Notes: generated by a model from the letters alone, not told the origin. A stretch of 41,597 nt of DNA from Candidatus Poribacteria bacterium (GCA_016215705.1 JACRIR010000240.1:1-41597), one strand, 5' to 3'; shown: positions 1 to 8,917, numbered from the stretch's first letter. A program made the numbers and translations.

Positions 1-111
1 AGGATCGTGACGGACCTTCACGAAGCGCTGGCGCGGAATTCCGAAGCGTACAGGGTCGAGCTCGAACGTCTTGATGCGGTACGGAAGGTCGGGGCGCGCG
101 TGAAAGAGTGA
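1..111 (+). CDS. C-terminal end of an unidentified protein (partial)
   Basis: An open frame runs from the first base of the window to a TGA at 109-111 and gives 36 residues (starts RIVTDLHEAL, ends VGARVKE). It is charged, helical-looking and rich in Arg and Glu. It lies on the same strand as the GH3-type gene and ends 109 bases before it, so it may be the previous member of the same cluster. The fragment is too short to assign a family. That it is coding is an inference from the open frame and codon use like its neighbours. Confidence 0.45.
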   Translation, partial: RIVTDLHEALARNSEAYRVELERLDAVRKVGARVKE

Positions 112-220
112 TCTCTGGAACTGATCCGTGTTGTAATCCCTCCTACAGGATTTGCTGAATGGATTGCGCTGGAGTGGCGGCCCTGTAAGTGCGAATTCAT
201 TCGCACAATTCCACTGACCC

Positions 221-1852
221 ATGATTGAGAACCTTCTCTATTTCGCCCTGCGAACAGTCCTCAATCGCTCGTGGAACGAGCTGATACTCGCCACGAGCGA
301 GCCCGCCCGGATGCAATCGGCGCGTTTGCTCGATATCATTTCTCGTAATCAGGACACTGCTTTTGGCCGGGAACACGGATTCTCCGGCATCCGTTGCGTT
401 CGCGATCTTCGCGAGCGCGTGCCCGTGCGTTCATACGAAGAGTTTGAGCCATATATCAAGCGGATGCGGCTTGGAGAAGAGAACTTGCTCACTGCCGAGA
501 CGCCGGAGATTTTCTGTCGGACGAGCGGGTCCATGGGCGAGCCGAAATTCATTCCCGTTACGCTTTCTTTCTATGAAGAGTTCTCGAAGATGCAGAAGAT
601 GTGGCAACGGAAACTCGTCGCCGACCATCGGGAGATGCTCAGGGGCAAGATACTCTCGGTGATGTCGCCCGAGATCGACGGATACACGGAATGCGGGACT
701 CCGTATGGCGCCATGAGCGGACACTGCTACAGGCGGCAATATCCCATCACGCAGGCACGCTATGCGGTTCCATACGAGGTCATGTGCATCAGGGATTTCG
801 AGGCGAAGTACTATCTGATACTCCGTCTCGCTCTGGAACAGAACGTGACCGCGCTCGCCGCGATGAATCCAGGCACGCTACTGCTGCTGGGCAAGAAGCT
901 CCGCACGTATTTGCCGCGACTCGCGCGCGACATCCACGACGGCGCGATAGAGCGCGAGATGCAAATCGAATCCTGTTTGCGCCGTTTGTTAGAGGACCGG
1001 CTGCGGCCCGACAAGAAAAGGGCCCGTGAGATCGAGACGCTTTGCAACGGGAGAGACATCCGGTTGACGGATATGTGGAAGAATCTATCCGTCATCCTCA
1101 CTTGGCAAGGCGGCTCGGCGGGTTTCTACCTCCGCGAGTTCCCCCGGTGTTTTCCGGGCGTTCCGTTGCGCGACTTCGGGCTTGTCGCGACCGAAGGCTA
1201 TTTCTCGTTTCCGCTGTGGTCGAACACGCCTAATGCGCTTCTCGCGATCACGGGTCATTTCTTTGAATTCTTTGAGGTAGGTCCTGATGGAAATCGGGCG
1301 GACGTGGCACATGAGTGCGAAGAGATTGAAAAGGGCAAAGATTACTTCATTGTAGTCACGACTTCGGGTGGCTTGTATCGCTATGATATCTGTGATATCG
1401 TGACGGTGGTGGATTTCTACAACAAAACGCCGGTGATAGTCTTCAAACAAAAAGGGGGGAACACGATATCGATAACCGGCGAGAAAGTGACTGAGGCGCA
1501 GGTGACGGAAGCGTTTCGGGTCGCTGCGCAGTCCTGGATGACGGTCATTGACGGCTTCACGGTGACCCTGAGACTTTCTGACCCGCCTTCGTATGTGCTT
1601 GTTGTCGAGACGACCGAGCGCAGGGAGGAGGCTCTTGCCGGCTTGCTGGCCGCATTTGAGTGTGAACTGCGGCTCCGTAATATCGAGTATGCTGCGAAGC
1701 GTGATTCACAGCGGCTGGGAGCGCCCTCACTCCGGCTGCTGGAACCGGGTTTTTTTGAAGAGCGCCGCAAGCAGCGGGTGAAGCAGGGGGTTCCGGATGG
1801 GCAGTATAAGGTTCCGCATATTATGAAGGATGCCGGCGGCATTCCGGGGTAG
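221..1852 (+). CDS. GH3-type acyl-adenylate-forming enzyme (amidosynthetase-like)
   Basis: The 543-residue product matches the GH3 family, named after plant auxin-amino acid conjugating enzymes, which activate a carboxylate with ATP and transfer it to an amine. The ATP-binding loop RTSGSMGEPKF lies at residues 100-110. A second motif (ATEGYFSFPL) sits near residue 325, and YRYDICDIVTV followed by GGNTISITGEKVTE marks the nucleotide and hinge region. The C-terminal small domain is present, so the enzyme looks full length. No clear Shine-Dalgarno sequence precedes the ATG. It opens a run of + strand genes (methyltransferase, DUF362 protein, hydrolase, acyltransferase, enolase-type enzyme). The substrate cannot be read from the sequence; in bacteria the family is mostly uncharacterised and often sits in lipid or natural-product clusters. 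Confidence 0.88.
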   Translation: MIENLLYFALRTVLNRSWNELILATSEPARMQSARLLDIISRNQDTAFGREHGFSGIRCVRDLRERVPVRSYEEFEPYIKRMRLGEENLLTAETPEIFCRTSGSMGEPKFIPVTLSFYEEFSKMQKMWQRKLVADHREMLRGKILSVMSPEIDGYTECGTPYGAMSGHCYRRQYPITQARYAVPYEVMCIRDFEAKYYLILRLALEQNVTALAAMNPGTLLLLGKKLRTYLPRLARDIHDGAIEREMQIESCLRRLLEDRLRPDKKRAREIETLCNGRDIRLTDMWKNLSVILTWQGGSAGFYLREFPRCFPGVPLRDFGLVATEGYFSFPLWSNTPNALLAITGHFFEFFEVGPDGNRADVAHECEEIEKGKDYFIVVTTSGGLYRYDICDIVTVVDFYNKTPVIVFKQKGGNTISITGEKVTEAQVTEAFRVAAQSWMTVIDGFTVTLRLSDPPSYVLVVETTERREEALAGLLAAFECELRLRNIEYAAKRDSQRLGAPSLRLLEPGFFEERRKQRVKQGVPDGQYKVPHIMKDAGGIPG

Positions 1853-1893
1853 GGGAAGAAGTCAAGCCTTGTTATGGCAAGGATTTGTTGAGT

Positions 1894-2940
1894 ATGAATC
1901 CGGTTCTCGATCAAATCAAGTTCATGAGCAAGATTGTGGGCCTCGGTCGCGTGTTGAGCATGCGCAAGAAGCATGCAGAAGGTTTGAAGTATGTGCGTGG
2001 ATACGTGGCCACCACTTGTTTCTGGTCGCTCTTGAACAATGGATTGCTGGACGAGATTCGGGAAAAGGGGAGCGTTGAGATCAAGGACTTTGCGGAACGG
2101 AGAGGCCTCGCCCTCGGCGCCCTTGGGTCCATATGCGAGTATCTCGACGGTATCAAGGTCATCAGATACATGCACGGCAGATGCAGCCTCGTGCCCGGGG
2201 GAAAGACACTCTTGGAGGAGCCGAGAGGTCTGTTTGACCTCCTCTATGGGTACGAACCCGTGCTACGCGAGATCGAGAACCTGCTCAAGCGTGAGAAGAC
2301 CTACGGTAAAGACGTGTGGAGGCGAGGCGACGCCGTGGCGAGAGGAAGCGGCGAGCTTGGCCGCCAGTTTCCGTTCCTCGCTGTTCGCGAACTGGTGTTC
2401 TCGAACGGTTTCCGACGGGTGCTCGATATCGGATGCGGAGACCTTGAGTTTCTATTCTTGCTGTGCGAGCGACCGGATATCGCGTGCTTCGGGATTGACA
2501 ATGACGCTCGCGCCCTCGAATGCGCGCAGAGGAGGTTGAAGCAATCGGACCTGAGAGATCGGATCACGGTCACGCTCGGCGACATGTTCGAGGTGGAAGA
2601 TGTCGCCACGCGATTTCGGGGAATTGACGCGATAACTGCAATCGACGTGTTTCATGAGTATTTGCTTGCAGGCCCGGATAAGGTCATCGATCTGCTCAGC
2701 GCGTTCAGGCGACATTTTCCGGAAGCACATCTTGTTGTTGCGGAGTTCTTCAAGCTTCCGCACAAATGGCTCAGGCGAATACCGACCGTCACGCTGGAAC
2801 ATCATCTTCTCCATGCGCTTACGAATCAGGTTATCCTCCCTATAGGCGAGTGGATAGAAGTCTTTGAGAAGAGCGGCTACAGGATTGTAGAGAAGAAGCT
2901 GATTCATGCGATTGGGCATGGCTATTTTGTCCTCAAATGA
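1894..2940 (+). CDS. SAM-dependent methyltransferase with N-terminal winged-helix domain
   Basis: The product has about 348 residues. The first 110 form a helical, winged-helix-like dimerisation region, as in O-methyltransferases. A class I SAM domain follows, with motif I (VLDIGCGDLEFLF) near residues 176-188 and an acidic motif II (FGIDND) after it. The tail matches the substrate-binding helices of small-molecule methyltransferases. I chose ATG 1894 because AAGGA lies ten bases upstream; TTG codons at 1885 and 1888 are alternatives. It starts 42 bases after the GH3-type gene and stops just before the DUF362 gene, so it is probably co-transcribed. The acceptor is unknown; a small carboxylate or hydroxyl compound made by the cluster is a reasonable guess. 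Confidence 0.85.
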   Translation: MNPVLDQIKFMSKIVGLGRVLSMRKKHAEGLKYVRGYVATTCFWSLLNNGLLDEIREKGSVEIKDFAERRGLALGALGSICEYLDGIKVIRYMHGRCSLVPGGKTLLEEPRGLFDLLYGYEPVLREIENLLKREKTYGKDVWRRGDAVARGSGELGRQFPFLAVRELVFSNGFRRVLDIGCGDLEFLFLLCERPDIACFGIDNDARALECAQRRLKQSDLRDRITVTLGDMFEVEDVATRFRGIDAITAIDVFHEYLLAGPDKVIDLLSAFRRHFPEAHLVVAEFFKLPHKWLRRIPTVTLEHHLLHALTNQVILPIGEWIEVFEKSGYRIVEKKLIHAIGHGYFVLK

Positions 2941-2961
2941 TTGGAGCAACAGAACAAGACA

Positions 2962-4059
2962 ATGAGCACGGTAGCGATATATGACGCCACATATGAAAGC
3001 GCAATGGATGTTGTGGAGAACGCTTTCAGACATTTCGGCGTGAACGTCGAGAACAAAAGAGTCGTAATAAAACCCAATATCATCGGACCATTCGAGGCGC
3101 GGAGGGCGATTACGACGCATCCGGCGATAGTCTCAGCCGTCGTGAATGCCGTCGAAGCCCGCAGGCCGGCGCAGATAATCGTGGGTGACAATCCCGGGGT
3201 TCGCGGTTACGGCTCCAACAAGCTTTGCGCGCAGAGGAGCGGAATTCTTGACGTCTGCTCGAAACACTACGTGAACCTGAGCGAGGAGGGTGTTTCGGCC
3301 ACCGGCAACTCACGCTTTACACAGAGGGTGACCATCTCGCGGTCATTCGTCGAGGCCGACTACTACATTTCGATACCCAAATTCAAGACCCACATGCTGA
3401 CAGTGATAACCGGCTCTATCAAGAACAGCCTCGGGATGCTCGTGGGCGGACAGAAGGCGGCGATTCACCGAATGGCGGGCGCGTGCGAGAGTTTTTCAGA
3501 GGCTCTTGTAGACATCTACCGGTTGCGAAAGCCGGACTTTGTAGTGATGGACGCCGTCGTGGGCATGGAAGGCAAGGGGCCATCGTCGGAAGACCTGCGC
3601 GATATCGGGAGAATCCTGGTAAGCGATAATGCAGTCGAGCTCGACGCAGTCATGGCGACAATGATGGGTTTGGAGCCTTCGTATGTGCCGATGCTCCGGA
3701 TAGCGCAAAAGCGCGGACTCGGACGAATCAGTTTGAGAGAAATCGAGACGGTCGGACCCGTGAAGCGGATCGAGAGATTCAAACTTCCCTCGAAGGTGAT
3801 GCGCGGGCCCGTCGGCCATCTCAGTTGGAGACTACTCCAGCAGTTGATGATTAGCCGCCCGGTTCCCATCGAGGAAAAGTGCACGAAATGCGGCATATGC
3901 GAGCAGCACTGTCCTGTGGGGGCTATTAAACTCAGCCCGTATCCACGGATCAACCCCGAGAGATGCATTTCGTGCTTCTGCTGTATGGAGCTTTGCACGA
4001 GCCATGCGCTCGATGTCACAAGAAAGGTTAAACGCTACCGGGGCCGGTTTGAGTATTGA
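2962..4059 (+). CDS. DUF362 domain protein with two 4Fe-4S clusters
   Basis: The N-terminal two thirds match DUF362 (KPNIIGPFEARRAITTHPAI, then IPKFKTHMLTVITGSIKNSLG, both conserved in the family). The C-terminus carries a bacterial-type ferredoxin domain with two motifs, CTKCGICEQHCP and CISCFCCMELC, predicted to bind two 4Fe-4S clusters. The role of DUF362 proteins is not settled; they are found in anaerobes beside redox and lipid genes. ATG 2962 (MSTVAIYD) is the likely start. A TTG at 2941, directly after the upstream stop, would add seven residues. Neither has a strong ribosome site, so translation may be coupled to the methyltransferase. In this cluster it may supply electrons for a reduction step. 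Confidence 0.85.
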   Translation: MSTVAIYDATYESAMDVVENAFRHFGVNVENKRVVIKPNIIGPFEARRAITTHPAIVSAVVNAVEARRPAQIIVGDNPGVRGYGSNKLCAQRSGILDVCSKHYVNLSEEGVSATGNSRFTQRVTISRSFVEADYYISIPKFKTHMLTVITGSIKNSLGMLVGGQKAAIHRMAGACESFSEALVDIYRLRKPDFVVMDAVVGMEGKGPSSEDLRDIGRILVSDNAVELDAVMATMMGLEPSYVPMLRIAQKRGLGRISLREIETVGPVKRIERFKLPSKVMRGPVGHLSWRLLQQLMISRPVPIEEKCTKCGICEQHCPVGAIKLSPYPRINPERCISCFCCMELCTSHALDVTRKVKRYRGRFEY

Positions 4060-4096
4060 GAAAAATAGTGGCGGCATATCATTCCGGCGCGGACGC

Positions 4097-4143
4097 GCCC
4101 TTATTCGGGGACACCATGCGGCATCGTGTCCCCGAATGAGGGC
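4097..4143. repeat. GGGGACAC-family palindrome, copy 1
   Basis: This 47-base inverted repeat has 23-base arms around one central base, with two mismatched pairs. The core is ATTCGGGGACACCATGC and its complement. It lies in the 122-base gap between the DUF362 and hydrolase genes. The same core recurs at 9533, 14030 and 25569, which makes it a dispersed REP-like element rather than a terminator; no T-tract follows. Confidence 0.85.
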
Positions 4144-4181
4144 GGGTTTCTTGGGAGCGCAACGAAAACTCTCGAAGGAAT

Positions 4182-5015
4182 ATGAACAGTGAAATCCGCG
4201 AATATGTGGCAGGTGACGGCTACAGGTTGCGCTGCCGCCGTTGGGCAACCGCCGCGAGCCCCGACGCCCTCGTGTATTTGCACGGAATAGAAAGTCACTC
4301 CGGATGGTTCGCGGAGTGCGCCGAGAAGATAATGCAAATGGGGATAGCGGTTTACGCGCTCGACCGCAGGGGGTCGGGCATGAACACGGTCTCGCCGGGA
4401 TACTGCCGTGATTATCGCCAACTGGTTGACGACGTGCTTCTATGTGCGCAATCAATCAAGAGCGAACACCGAAGAGTTCATTTGGCCTCGCTTTCATGGG
4501 GCGGGAAACTCGCGCCGGCGATCGACATTCTGCGTCCGGGCATATTCTCAACCATAACTCTCATCTCGCCGGGAATATTTTCTCGAGTGGCGCCTGGTAT
4601 AGGTGAGAAGCTCAATATTGCGCTGAATTCGCTGTTCCGGCCGCTGGCTCTCCACCCCATACCCATCGAGGATAGAATGTTCACGTCCCTGCCCAAATAT
4701 CTGGAATATATTGCGAATGATCCTCTTCGACTTCGACGGGTGACAGCGCGTTTCTACTTCCAAACTGCGATGCTTGACAGGTTCCTGAAGAAGATGGAGT
4801 ACCAGTGGGCTGCGCCGACTCAGTTCTTGCTTGCGGAGCGCGACGAAATCGTGGATAACAGGCGGGTTAAGGAAATGTTCGAATGCTTGAAGGCACAGCC
4901 TAAGCGGCTGAAGACATACGCCGGATGCAATCATTCACTCCAGTTTGAGAGACCGGATGAAGTCTCGAGGGATATAGTGGATTGGATACGGACTGCAGAC
5001 GCGGTCGGTTGCTAG
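4182..5015 (+). CDS. Alpha/beta hydrolase (lysophospholipase/S33-like)
   Basis: The 277-residue protein has the alpha/beta-hydrolase layout: an oxyanion-hole motif LHGIESHSGW (residues 33-42), a Ser nucleophile elbow SLSWGG with Ser105, an acid in LLAERDEIVD (Asp221 or Asp225), and a catalytic His in GCNHSLQFERPD (His251). It most resembles the monoglyceride lipase/lysophospholipase group. The first Gly of the usual G-x-S-x-G elbow is Ser here. There is no signal peptide, so it should be cytoplasmic. AAGGA sits only two bases before the ATG, which is close for a ribosome site, but no better start is visible. Its place between GH3-type and acyltransferase genes suggests release or trimming of an acyl intermediate. 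Confidence 0.82.
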   Translation: MNSEIREYVAGDGYRLRCRRWATAASPDALVYLHGIESHSGWFAECAEKIMQMGIAVYALDRRGSGMNTVSPGYCRDYRQLVDDVLLCAQSIKSEHRRVHLASLSWGGKLAPAIDILRPGIFSTITLISPGIFSRVAPGIGEKLNIALNSLFRPLALHPIPIEDRMFTSLPKYLEYIANDPLRLRRVTARFYFQTAMLDRFLKKMEYQWAAPTQFLLAERDEIVDNRRVKEMFECLKAQPKRLKTYAGCNHSLQFERPDEVSRDIVDWIRTADAVGC

Positions 5016-5054
5016 TACTGCGTTTCCTGAATAACATGCACTGATTCGACGACG

Positions 5055-5144
5055 TTCCCCCCTTTGCAAAGGGGGGAAGGGGGATTTGGAACTTTTATCT
5101 CCCGAGACTTCTGTCACTTCTTAAATCCCCCTTTTCAGAAGGGG
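5055..5144. repeat. Composite C/G-tract inverted repeat
   Basis: Three inverted repeats are nested here. Bases 5055-5078 form a perfect 24-base palindrome (TTCCCCCCTTTG and its complement). AAGGGGGATTT at 5077-5087 pairs with AAATCCCCCTT at 5123-5133. CCCCTT at 5128-5133 pairs with AAGGGG at 5139-5144. The element fills the gap between the hydrolase and acyltransferase genes. It looks like a dispersed non-coding repeat unit; it could also act as a transcription or RNA-stability element. Confidence 0.7.
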
Positions 5145-5215
5145 ATCGTTGCAACAGAATCCAGGAAGCGCTCTGCCCGAAATGATGGCCAAGCTGCGTT
5201 GCGGATTAGTTTCCA

Positions 5216-6118
5216 ATGTTCGAATATTTGATATATCTTGGCGCGGAATTCCTTGCCACCGTGTTTCCGCTCAATCTGTTGTATTGGATTGCGAGGCGAA
5301 TAGCCGAGGTCCATCACTTCTTTGACGGGAGAGGGCGCGCGGCAGTGAGGGAGAATCTGCGCGTCATGACCGGAGGGAGTCTCGATGAGCGCGCGCTCAA
5401 TCGCGCAATCAGGCAGACATACTATCAATTCAGCCGTTATCTTGCCGAGTTCTTTCGTATGAGACGTCTTGACCGCCGGTTTTTTGACTCGCATGTGAGG
5501 ATTGTGGGCATCGAAAATGTGGAGACCGCGCTGAAGCACGGAAACGGCGTCGTTGTGGTGTCGGCGCATTACAGCAACTGGGAGCTTGGTCTTGCGTACC
5601 TGACAATGCGCGGGTACCCGGCCTACGCGATTGTGGCGCCCCACAGGAATAAGAGGGTGAATGCCCTTTTTCTCAAGCCCCGCCTGAGCAAGGGGGTGCG
5701 CGTCATCTCGACCGACCGCGCCGTTGAGGAAGGCTACAAGGCGCTCCGTGGCAACGGGATACTCTGCGTTCTCGCGGACCGGGTTACGACAAAGGGAGGT
5801 GTTCCCACAACGTTTTTTGGGCGAATGGCCGTCTTCCCGAAGGGGGCTGCGAAGTTTGCGCTCGGGACTCACGCGCCGATTGTCCCCGGGCACATCATAC
5901 GTCATCCCGGCAACACATTCACGCTCACGTTCAGCGAACCAATTCATACAAACGACATGCAGGACGACGATGAATCGGTTCGGCGGCTTATGAGCGCTTA
6001 TACCCGGCGTCTCGAGGATTACGTAAGGCGCGACCCAACGCAATACGGCGTGTTTCATAGGATATGGAAAGATGCAGATAACACGAATCGAGATTTTCAC
6101 GATAGGAATTCCTTTTAA
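5216..6118 (+). CDS. LpxL/HtrB-like lysophospholipid acyltransferase
   Basis: The 300-residue protein belongs to the lipid A late acyltransferase (LpxL/HtrB/MsbB) family. The N-terminus is hydrophobic (FEYLIYLGAEFLATVFPLNL) and should anchor the enzyme to the inner face of the inner membrane. The HX4E catalytic motif is present as HYSNWE (His118, Glu123), followed by the family features LADRVTTKGGVPTTFFG and FPKGAAKFAL. The length is normal. The ATG has no clear Shine-Dalgarno sequence. Its 3' end overlaps the next gene by 47 bases, so the two are translated from one message. The acceptor may be lipid A, or an amine- or hydroxyl-bearing lipid specific to this cluster. Confidence 0.87.
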   Translation: MFEYLIYLGAEFLATVFPLNLLYWIARRIAEVHHFFDGRGRAAVRENLRVMTGGSLDERALNRAIRQTYYQFSRYLAEFFRMRRLDRRFFDSHVRIVGIENVETALKHGNGVVVVSAHYSNWELGLAYLTMRGYPAYAIVAPHRNKRVNALFLKPRLSKGVRVISTDRAVEEGYKALRGNGILCVLADRVTTKGGVPTTFFGRMAVFPKGAAKFALGTHAPIVPGHIIRHPGNTFTLTFSEPIHTNDMQDDDESVRRLMSAYTRRLEDYVRRDPTQYGVFHRIWKDADNTNRDFHDRNSF

Positions 6119-7202
6119 GAGGAAATACGTCCATGCAGAGGCCCGGCGCGACGCAGCGGAAAACATTGTGGTCCAAATTCATTCTGATACCGGCGAGACG
6201 GGTATCGGCGAGACGATTCCGCGCGAATATTTGACCGGAGAGACACCGGGTCTGGTCGTAGAAGCCATCTGCGGCACTTTCGGGCCGCAACTTGTCGGAG
6301 TGCGGTTGGACAGCTTCGAGGGAACGCTCGGGTTCTTGTCGGAGATGGTCGAGATGGCTCATGAGAGAGCGCTCGAGGCCGCCTTCTGCGCGGTGGATCT
6401 CGCGTTGATTGATCTTGCGGGAAAACACTTTCGGAGACCGGCCTCCGACGCGATAGGCGAGGTCAGCAGGAAGAAGATATACTATACCGGCCCGATCTCC
6501 GGAGAAGGGCCATTGTCAACTGCAAAGACGGCGCTCAAGCTGAAGCTCGCTTGTTTCTCTCAGGTGAAGGTAAAGGTGGGGGTCGGCAGCGACACGGTGC
6601 GACTCGCCCTTGTGAGAGGAATCATGGGGAGCAAGGTTGACATACGTGTCGACGCCAATTGCGCGTGGCGCCCCGAGCAAGCAGTCGAGAACATTTCGCG
6701 GATGAAGCGGTGGAGGATATCGTCGATCGAGCAGCCCGTACCAGGAAAAGACTTCGAGGGCATGCGGTTCGTCCGTCGCCGATGCGGCATTCCCGTCATG
6801 GCGGACGAATCAATATGCAGCTTGAGCGACGCGCAACTATTGGCGGAAATGGGCGCGTGCGACATCTTTAATGTGCGCCTGGCGAAGTGCGGCGGCATCA
6901 CCGGCTCGCTCAGGATTCTGGAAATCGCACGCCGGAATTCCCTGAAATATCAGCTTGGTTGTCTTGTGGGCGAGACGTCGATCCTGGCGGCGGCCGGCCG
7001 AGCCTTCGCCTTTGCCGTTCCTGAGCTCATGCACGTGGAGGGATCGTACAACCGGTTTCTGCTCTCCGCAGATATCGCGACTCCACATCTTGGCTTTGGC
7101 CCAAACGGCGTCGCAACGCCGCTCGAAGGGTTCGGGCTGGGTGTAACGATTGATGAGAAGGCGCTGGAGAAGTGTACGATTGACCGCAGGGTTCTGGAAT
7201 AA
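6072..7202 (+). CDS. Enolase-superfamily enzyme (muconate cycloisomerase/dipeptide epimerase-like)
   Basis: The 376-residue protein has the enolase capping domain followed by the barrel. Metal ligands Asp194 (VDANCAW), Glu220 (IEQPV) and Asp245 (MADES) are present, as are catalytic Lys168 in the K-x-K motif (VKVKVG) and Lys272 on the opposite side (RLAKCGG). This places it in the MLE subgroup, which includes L-Ala-D/L-Glu epimerase, o-succinylbenzoate synthase and N-acylamino acid racemase. The start ATG overlaps the acyltransferase end and has GGAAAG directly before it. If the GH3-type enzyme makes an N-acyl amino acid, racemisation of such a product would fit, but the specificity cannot be read from sequence alone. 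Confidence 0.86.
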   Translation: MQITRIEIFTIGIPFKRKYVHAEARRDAAENIVVQIHSDTGETGIGETIPREYLTGETPGLVVEAICGTFGPQLVGVRLDSFEGTLGFLSEMVEMAHERALEAAFCAVDLALIDLAGKHFRRPASDAIGEVSRKKIYYTGPISGEGPLSTAKTALKLKLACFSQVKVKVGVGSDTVRLALVRGIMGSKVDIRVDANCAWRPEQAVENISRMKRWRISSIEQPVPGKDFEGMRFVRRRCGIPVMADESICSLSDAQLLAEMGACDIFNVRLAKCGGITGSLRILEIARRNSLKYQLGCLVGETSILAAAGRAFAFAVPELMHVEGSYNRFLLSADIATPHLGFGPNGVATPLEGFGLGVTIDEKALEKCTIDRRVLE

Positions 7203-7248
7203 TCCTTCGTTACTTCTCCCGGTCAGGAACCAGAAACACGAAACCATT

Positions 7249-8805
7249 TCAGTGTACGGCTTTTTGGTGTCCCTTCCAATATGGCTCGCGCAGCACTTTC
7301 TTGAGCACTTTTCCGCTGAGGTTGCGGGGGAGCGAATCGATGAACTCTACTGAGCGCGGTCTCTTGTAACCAGCGAGATATTGGCGCGTGAAATCCATTA
7401 TCTCCTGTTCGGTCGCCTTTTGGCCTTCCCGGAGAACAACGAAGGCCTTCACTGTTTCACCCCATTGCTCGGAGGGCACTCCGATGACGGCGGCGTCGGC
7501 GACCGCCGGGTGCATGTAAAGCGCCTCCTCGACCTCGCGAGAGTATATGTTTTCGCCGCCGGAGATAATCATATCTTTTATGCGATCCAGCATGTAAACA
7601 TAGCCCGCCTCATCCACTGTGGCCAGATCGCCGGTGTGCAGCCAGCCGCCGCGGAGGGTGTCGGCGGTTGCCTCCGGCATTTTCCAGTAGCCTTTCATCA
7701 CGTTGTGGCCGCGTCCTATGACTTCGCCGATCTGGCCCGGCTTGACATCATTTCCGTTTTCATCGACTACGCGCACTTCGGTGCCGAAGACTTCGCGCCC
7801 GGCCGAGCCGAGCCGCTTGGTCTGTTCGGGGGTTCCCCCGACCACATGATCCTCGGATCTCAATACGCACAACACGGCGGAACTCTCGGTTTGTCCGTAA
7901 CCCTGGACGAAGTCGCACTTGAAGACCTCTATCGCTTTGCGAAGAACTTCCACCGGCATCGGCGAAGCGCCGTAGATGATGGCCCGGAGGTGGCTGAAAT
8001 CTCTTTTTTCGACACCCGGCATCTGCAGGAGGAAATTGATCATTGCGGGAATAAGAAGCGCGGACGTGACCTCGCCCCTCTCCATGTCATCCAATATGGC
8101 GACGGGGTTGAAATCACGGTGGAGAAGAATTGGGCCGCCTTGGAGGATGACGGAAAGCGTGCACATGCCGGCGGCCATGTGGTACAGCGGAGCGACCATG
8201 AGAATGCAATCGCTCGGTTGAATCTGCATGCCGAACGAGCAGCCCGTCGCGTTGGTTATGAGGTTGCGATGGGTGAGCATTGCGCCCTTGGGCAGGCCGG
8301 TCGTCCCACTGGTGTACATTTGAAGGACGACATCGTCTTCGTGCTGCTCGAGCTCGGGTTTCTCGGTCGAGGCCTGGCCGATGAGGTCGTCGTAATTCAG
8401 CATGCCTTTGGGTGTCTGCCCGATGGCTATATAATGCTCGGCCATCTTGAGTTTCGGACGGACCTCCTCGATCGTGTCAAGGAACTCATCCGACGCGACA
8501 ACAACCTTTGCCTCGGAGTTTTCGAGAACATAGTGAAGCTCATGCGGAGTGAGCCGGTAGTTCATGGCTGTGCAGATGGATGCGCTCCGCGCGCAGCCGA
8601 AGTATGTTTCCACGAATTCGTTGCAGTTCTTGGATAAGACGGCTACGTGATCACCCCGCTTGACGCCCAGGCCGATGAGCGCGTTGGACAGCCGGTTCAC
8701 ACGATGGTTGGTTTCGGTCCACGTGAACCGTTTGCCTTCGAAGATGAAGGAAGTCTTGTTCGGAAACAGTCTCTGATTTCTGCGAAGCAAATCACCGAGC
8801 AGCAT
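7249..8805 (-). CDS. Long-chain fatty-acid-CoA ligase-like AMP-binding enzyme
   Basis: The 518-residue protein is a class I adenylate-forming acyl-CoA synthetase. It has the P-loop YTSGTTGLPKGAMLTHRN near residues 164-181, the A5 motif YGQTESS, the A7/A8 region WLHTGDLATVDEAGYVYMLD and KDMIISGGENIYSREVEE, and the catalytic Lys in LSGKVLKKVLRE at the C-terminus. It should convert a fatty or aryl acid to its CoA thioester in the cytoplasm. ATG 8805 (MLLGDLLRRN) was chosen because an AGGGGGG ribosome site lies a few bases upstream; an in-frame ATG at 8844 lacks one. It is transcribed toward the + strand cluster, so it is a separate unit with its own promoter at 8888-8917. Confidence 0.92.
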   Translation of the reverse strand: MLLGDLLRRNQRLFPNKTSFIFEGKRFTWTETNHRVNRLSNALIGLGVKRGDHVAVLSKNCNEFVETYFGCARSASICTAMNYRLTPHELHYVLENSEAKVVVASDEFLDTIEEVRPKLKMAEHYIAIGQTPKGMLNYDDLIGQASTEKPELEQHEDDVVLQMYTSGTTGLPKGAMLTHRNLITNATGCSFGMQIQPSDCILMVAPLYHMAAGMCTLSVILQGGPILLHRDFNPVAILDDMERGEVTSALLIPAMINFLLQMPGVEKRDFSHLRAIIYGASPMPVEVLRKAIEVFKCDFVQGYGQTESSAVLCVLRSEDHVVGGTPEQTKRLGSAGREVFGTEVRVVDENGNDVKPGQIGEVIGRGHNVMKGYWKMPEATADTLRGGWLHTGDLATVDEAGYVYMLDRIKDMIISGGENIYSREVEEALYMHPAVADAAVIGVPSEQWGETVKAFVVLREGQKATEQEIMDFTRQYLAGYKRPRSVEFIDSLPRNLSGKVLKKVLREPYWKGHQKAVH

Positions 8806-8887
8806 ATACGCCCCCCTGTAGATGTGATGATGACGGTGCAGCAAAAAGTTGGCTGGAGTCGAACGCAGTATTGTGTGCGCAAGCGCA

Positions 8888-8917
8888 ATTATAGAGAACG
8901 GTCAAAGGCGCTGTCAA
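8888..8917 (-). promoter_or_regulatory. Sigma-70 promoter for the acyl-CoA ligase
   Basis: On the - strand TTGACA (8917-8912) is followed by an 18-base spacer and TATAAT (8893-8888). Both hexamers are consensus. Transcription would start near 8881 and leave a leader of about 75 bases before the start codon at 8805. Confidence 0.75.

Noticed and set aside
4097-4143. Intrinsic terminator after the DUF362 gene
   Set aside because: The stem is perfect enough, but no T-run follows and the same core recurs inside a coding sequence, so a dispersed repeat is the better explanation.
5135-6166. A 343-codon open frame on the - strand
   Set aside because: It is antisense to the acyltransferase, which has a full HX4E motif; the antisense product looks like no known protein.
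7381-8637. A 418-codon open frame on the + strand
   Set aside because: It lies entirely opposite the acyl-CoA ligase, whose family motifs are complete; its own translation shows no family features or ribosome site.
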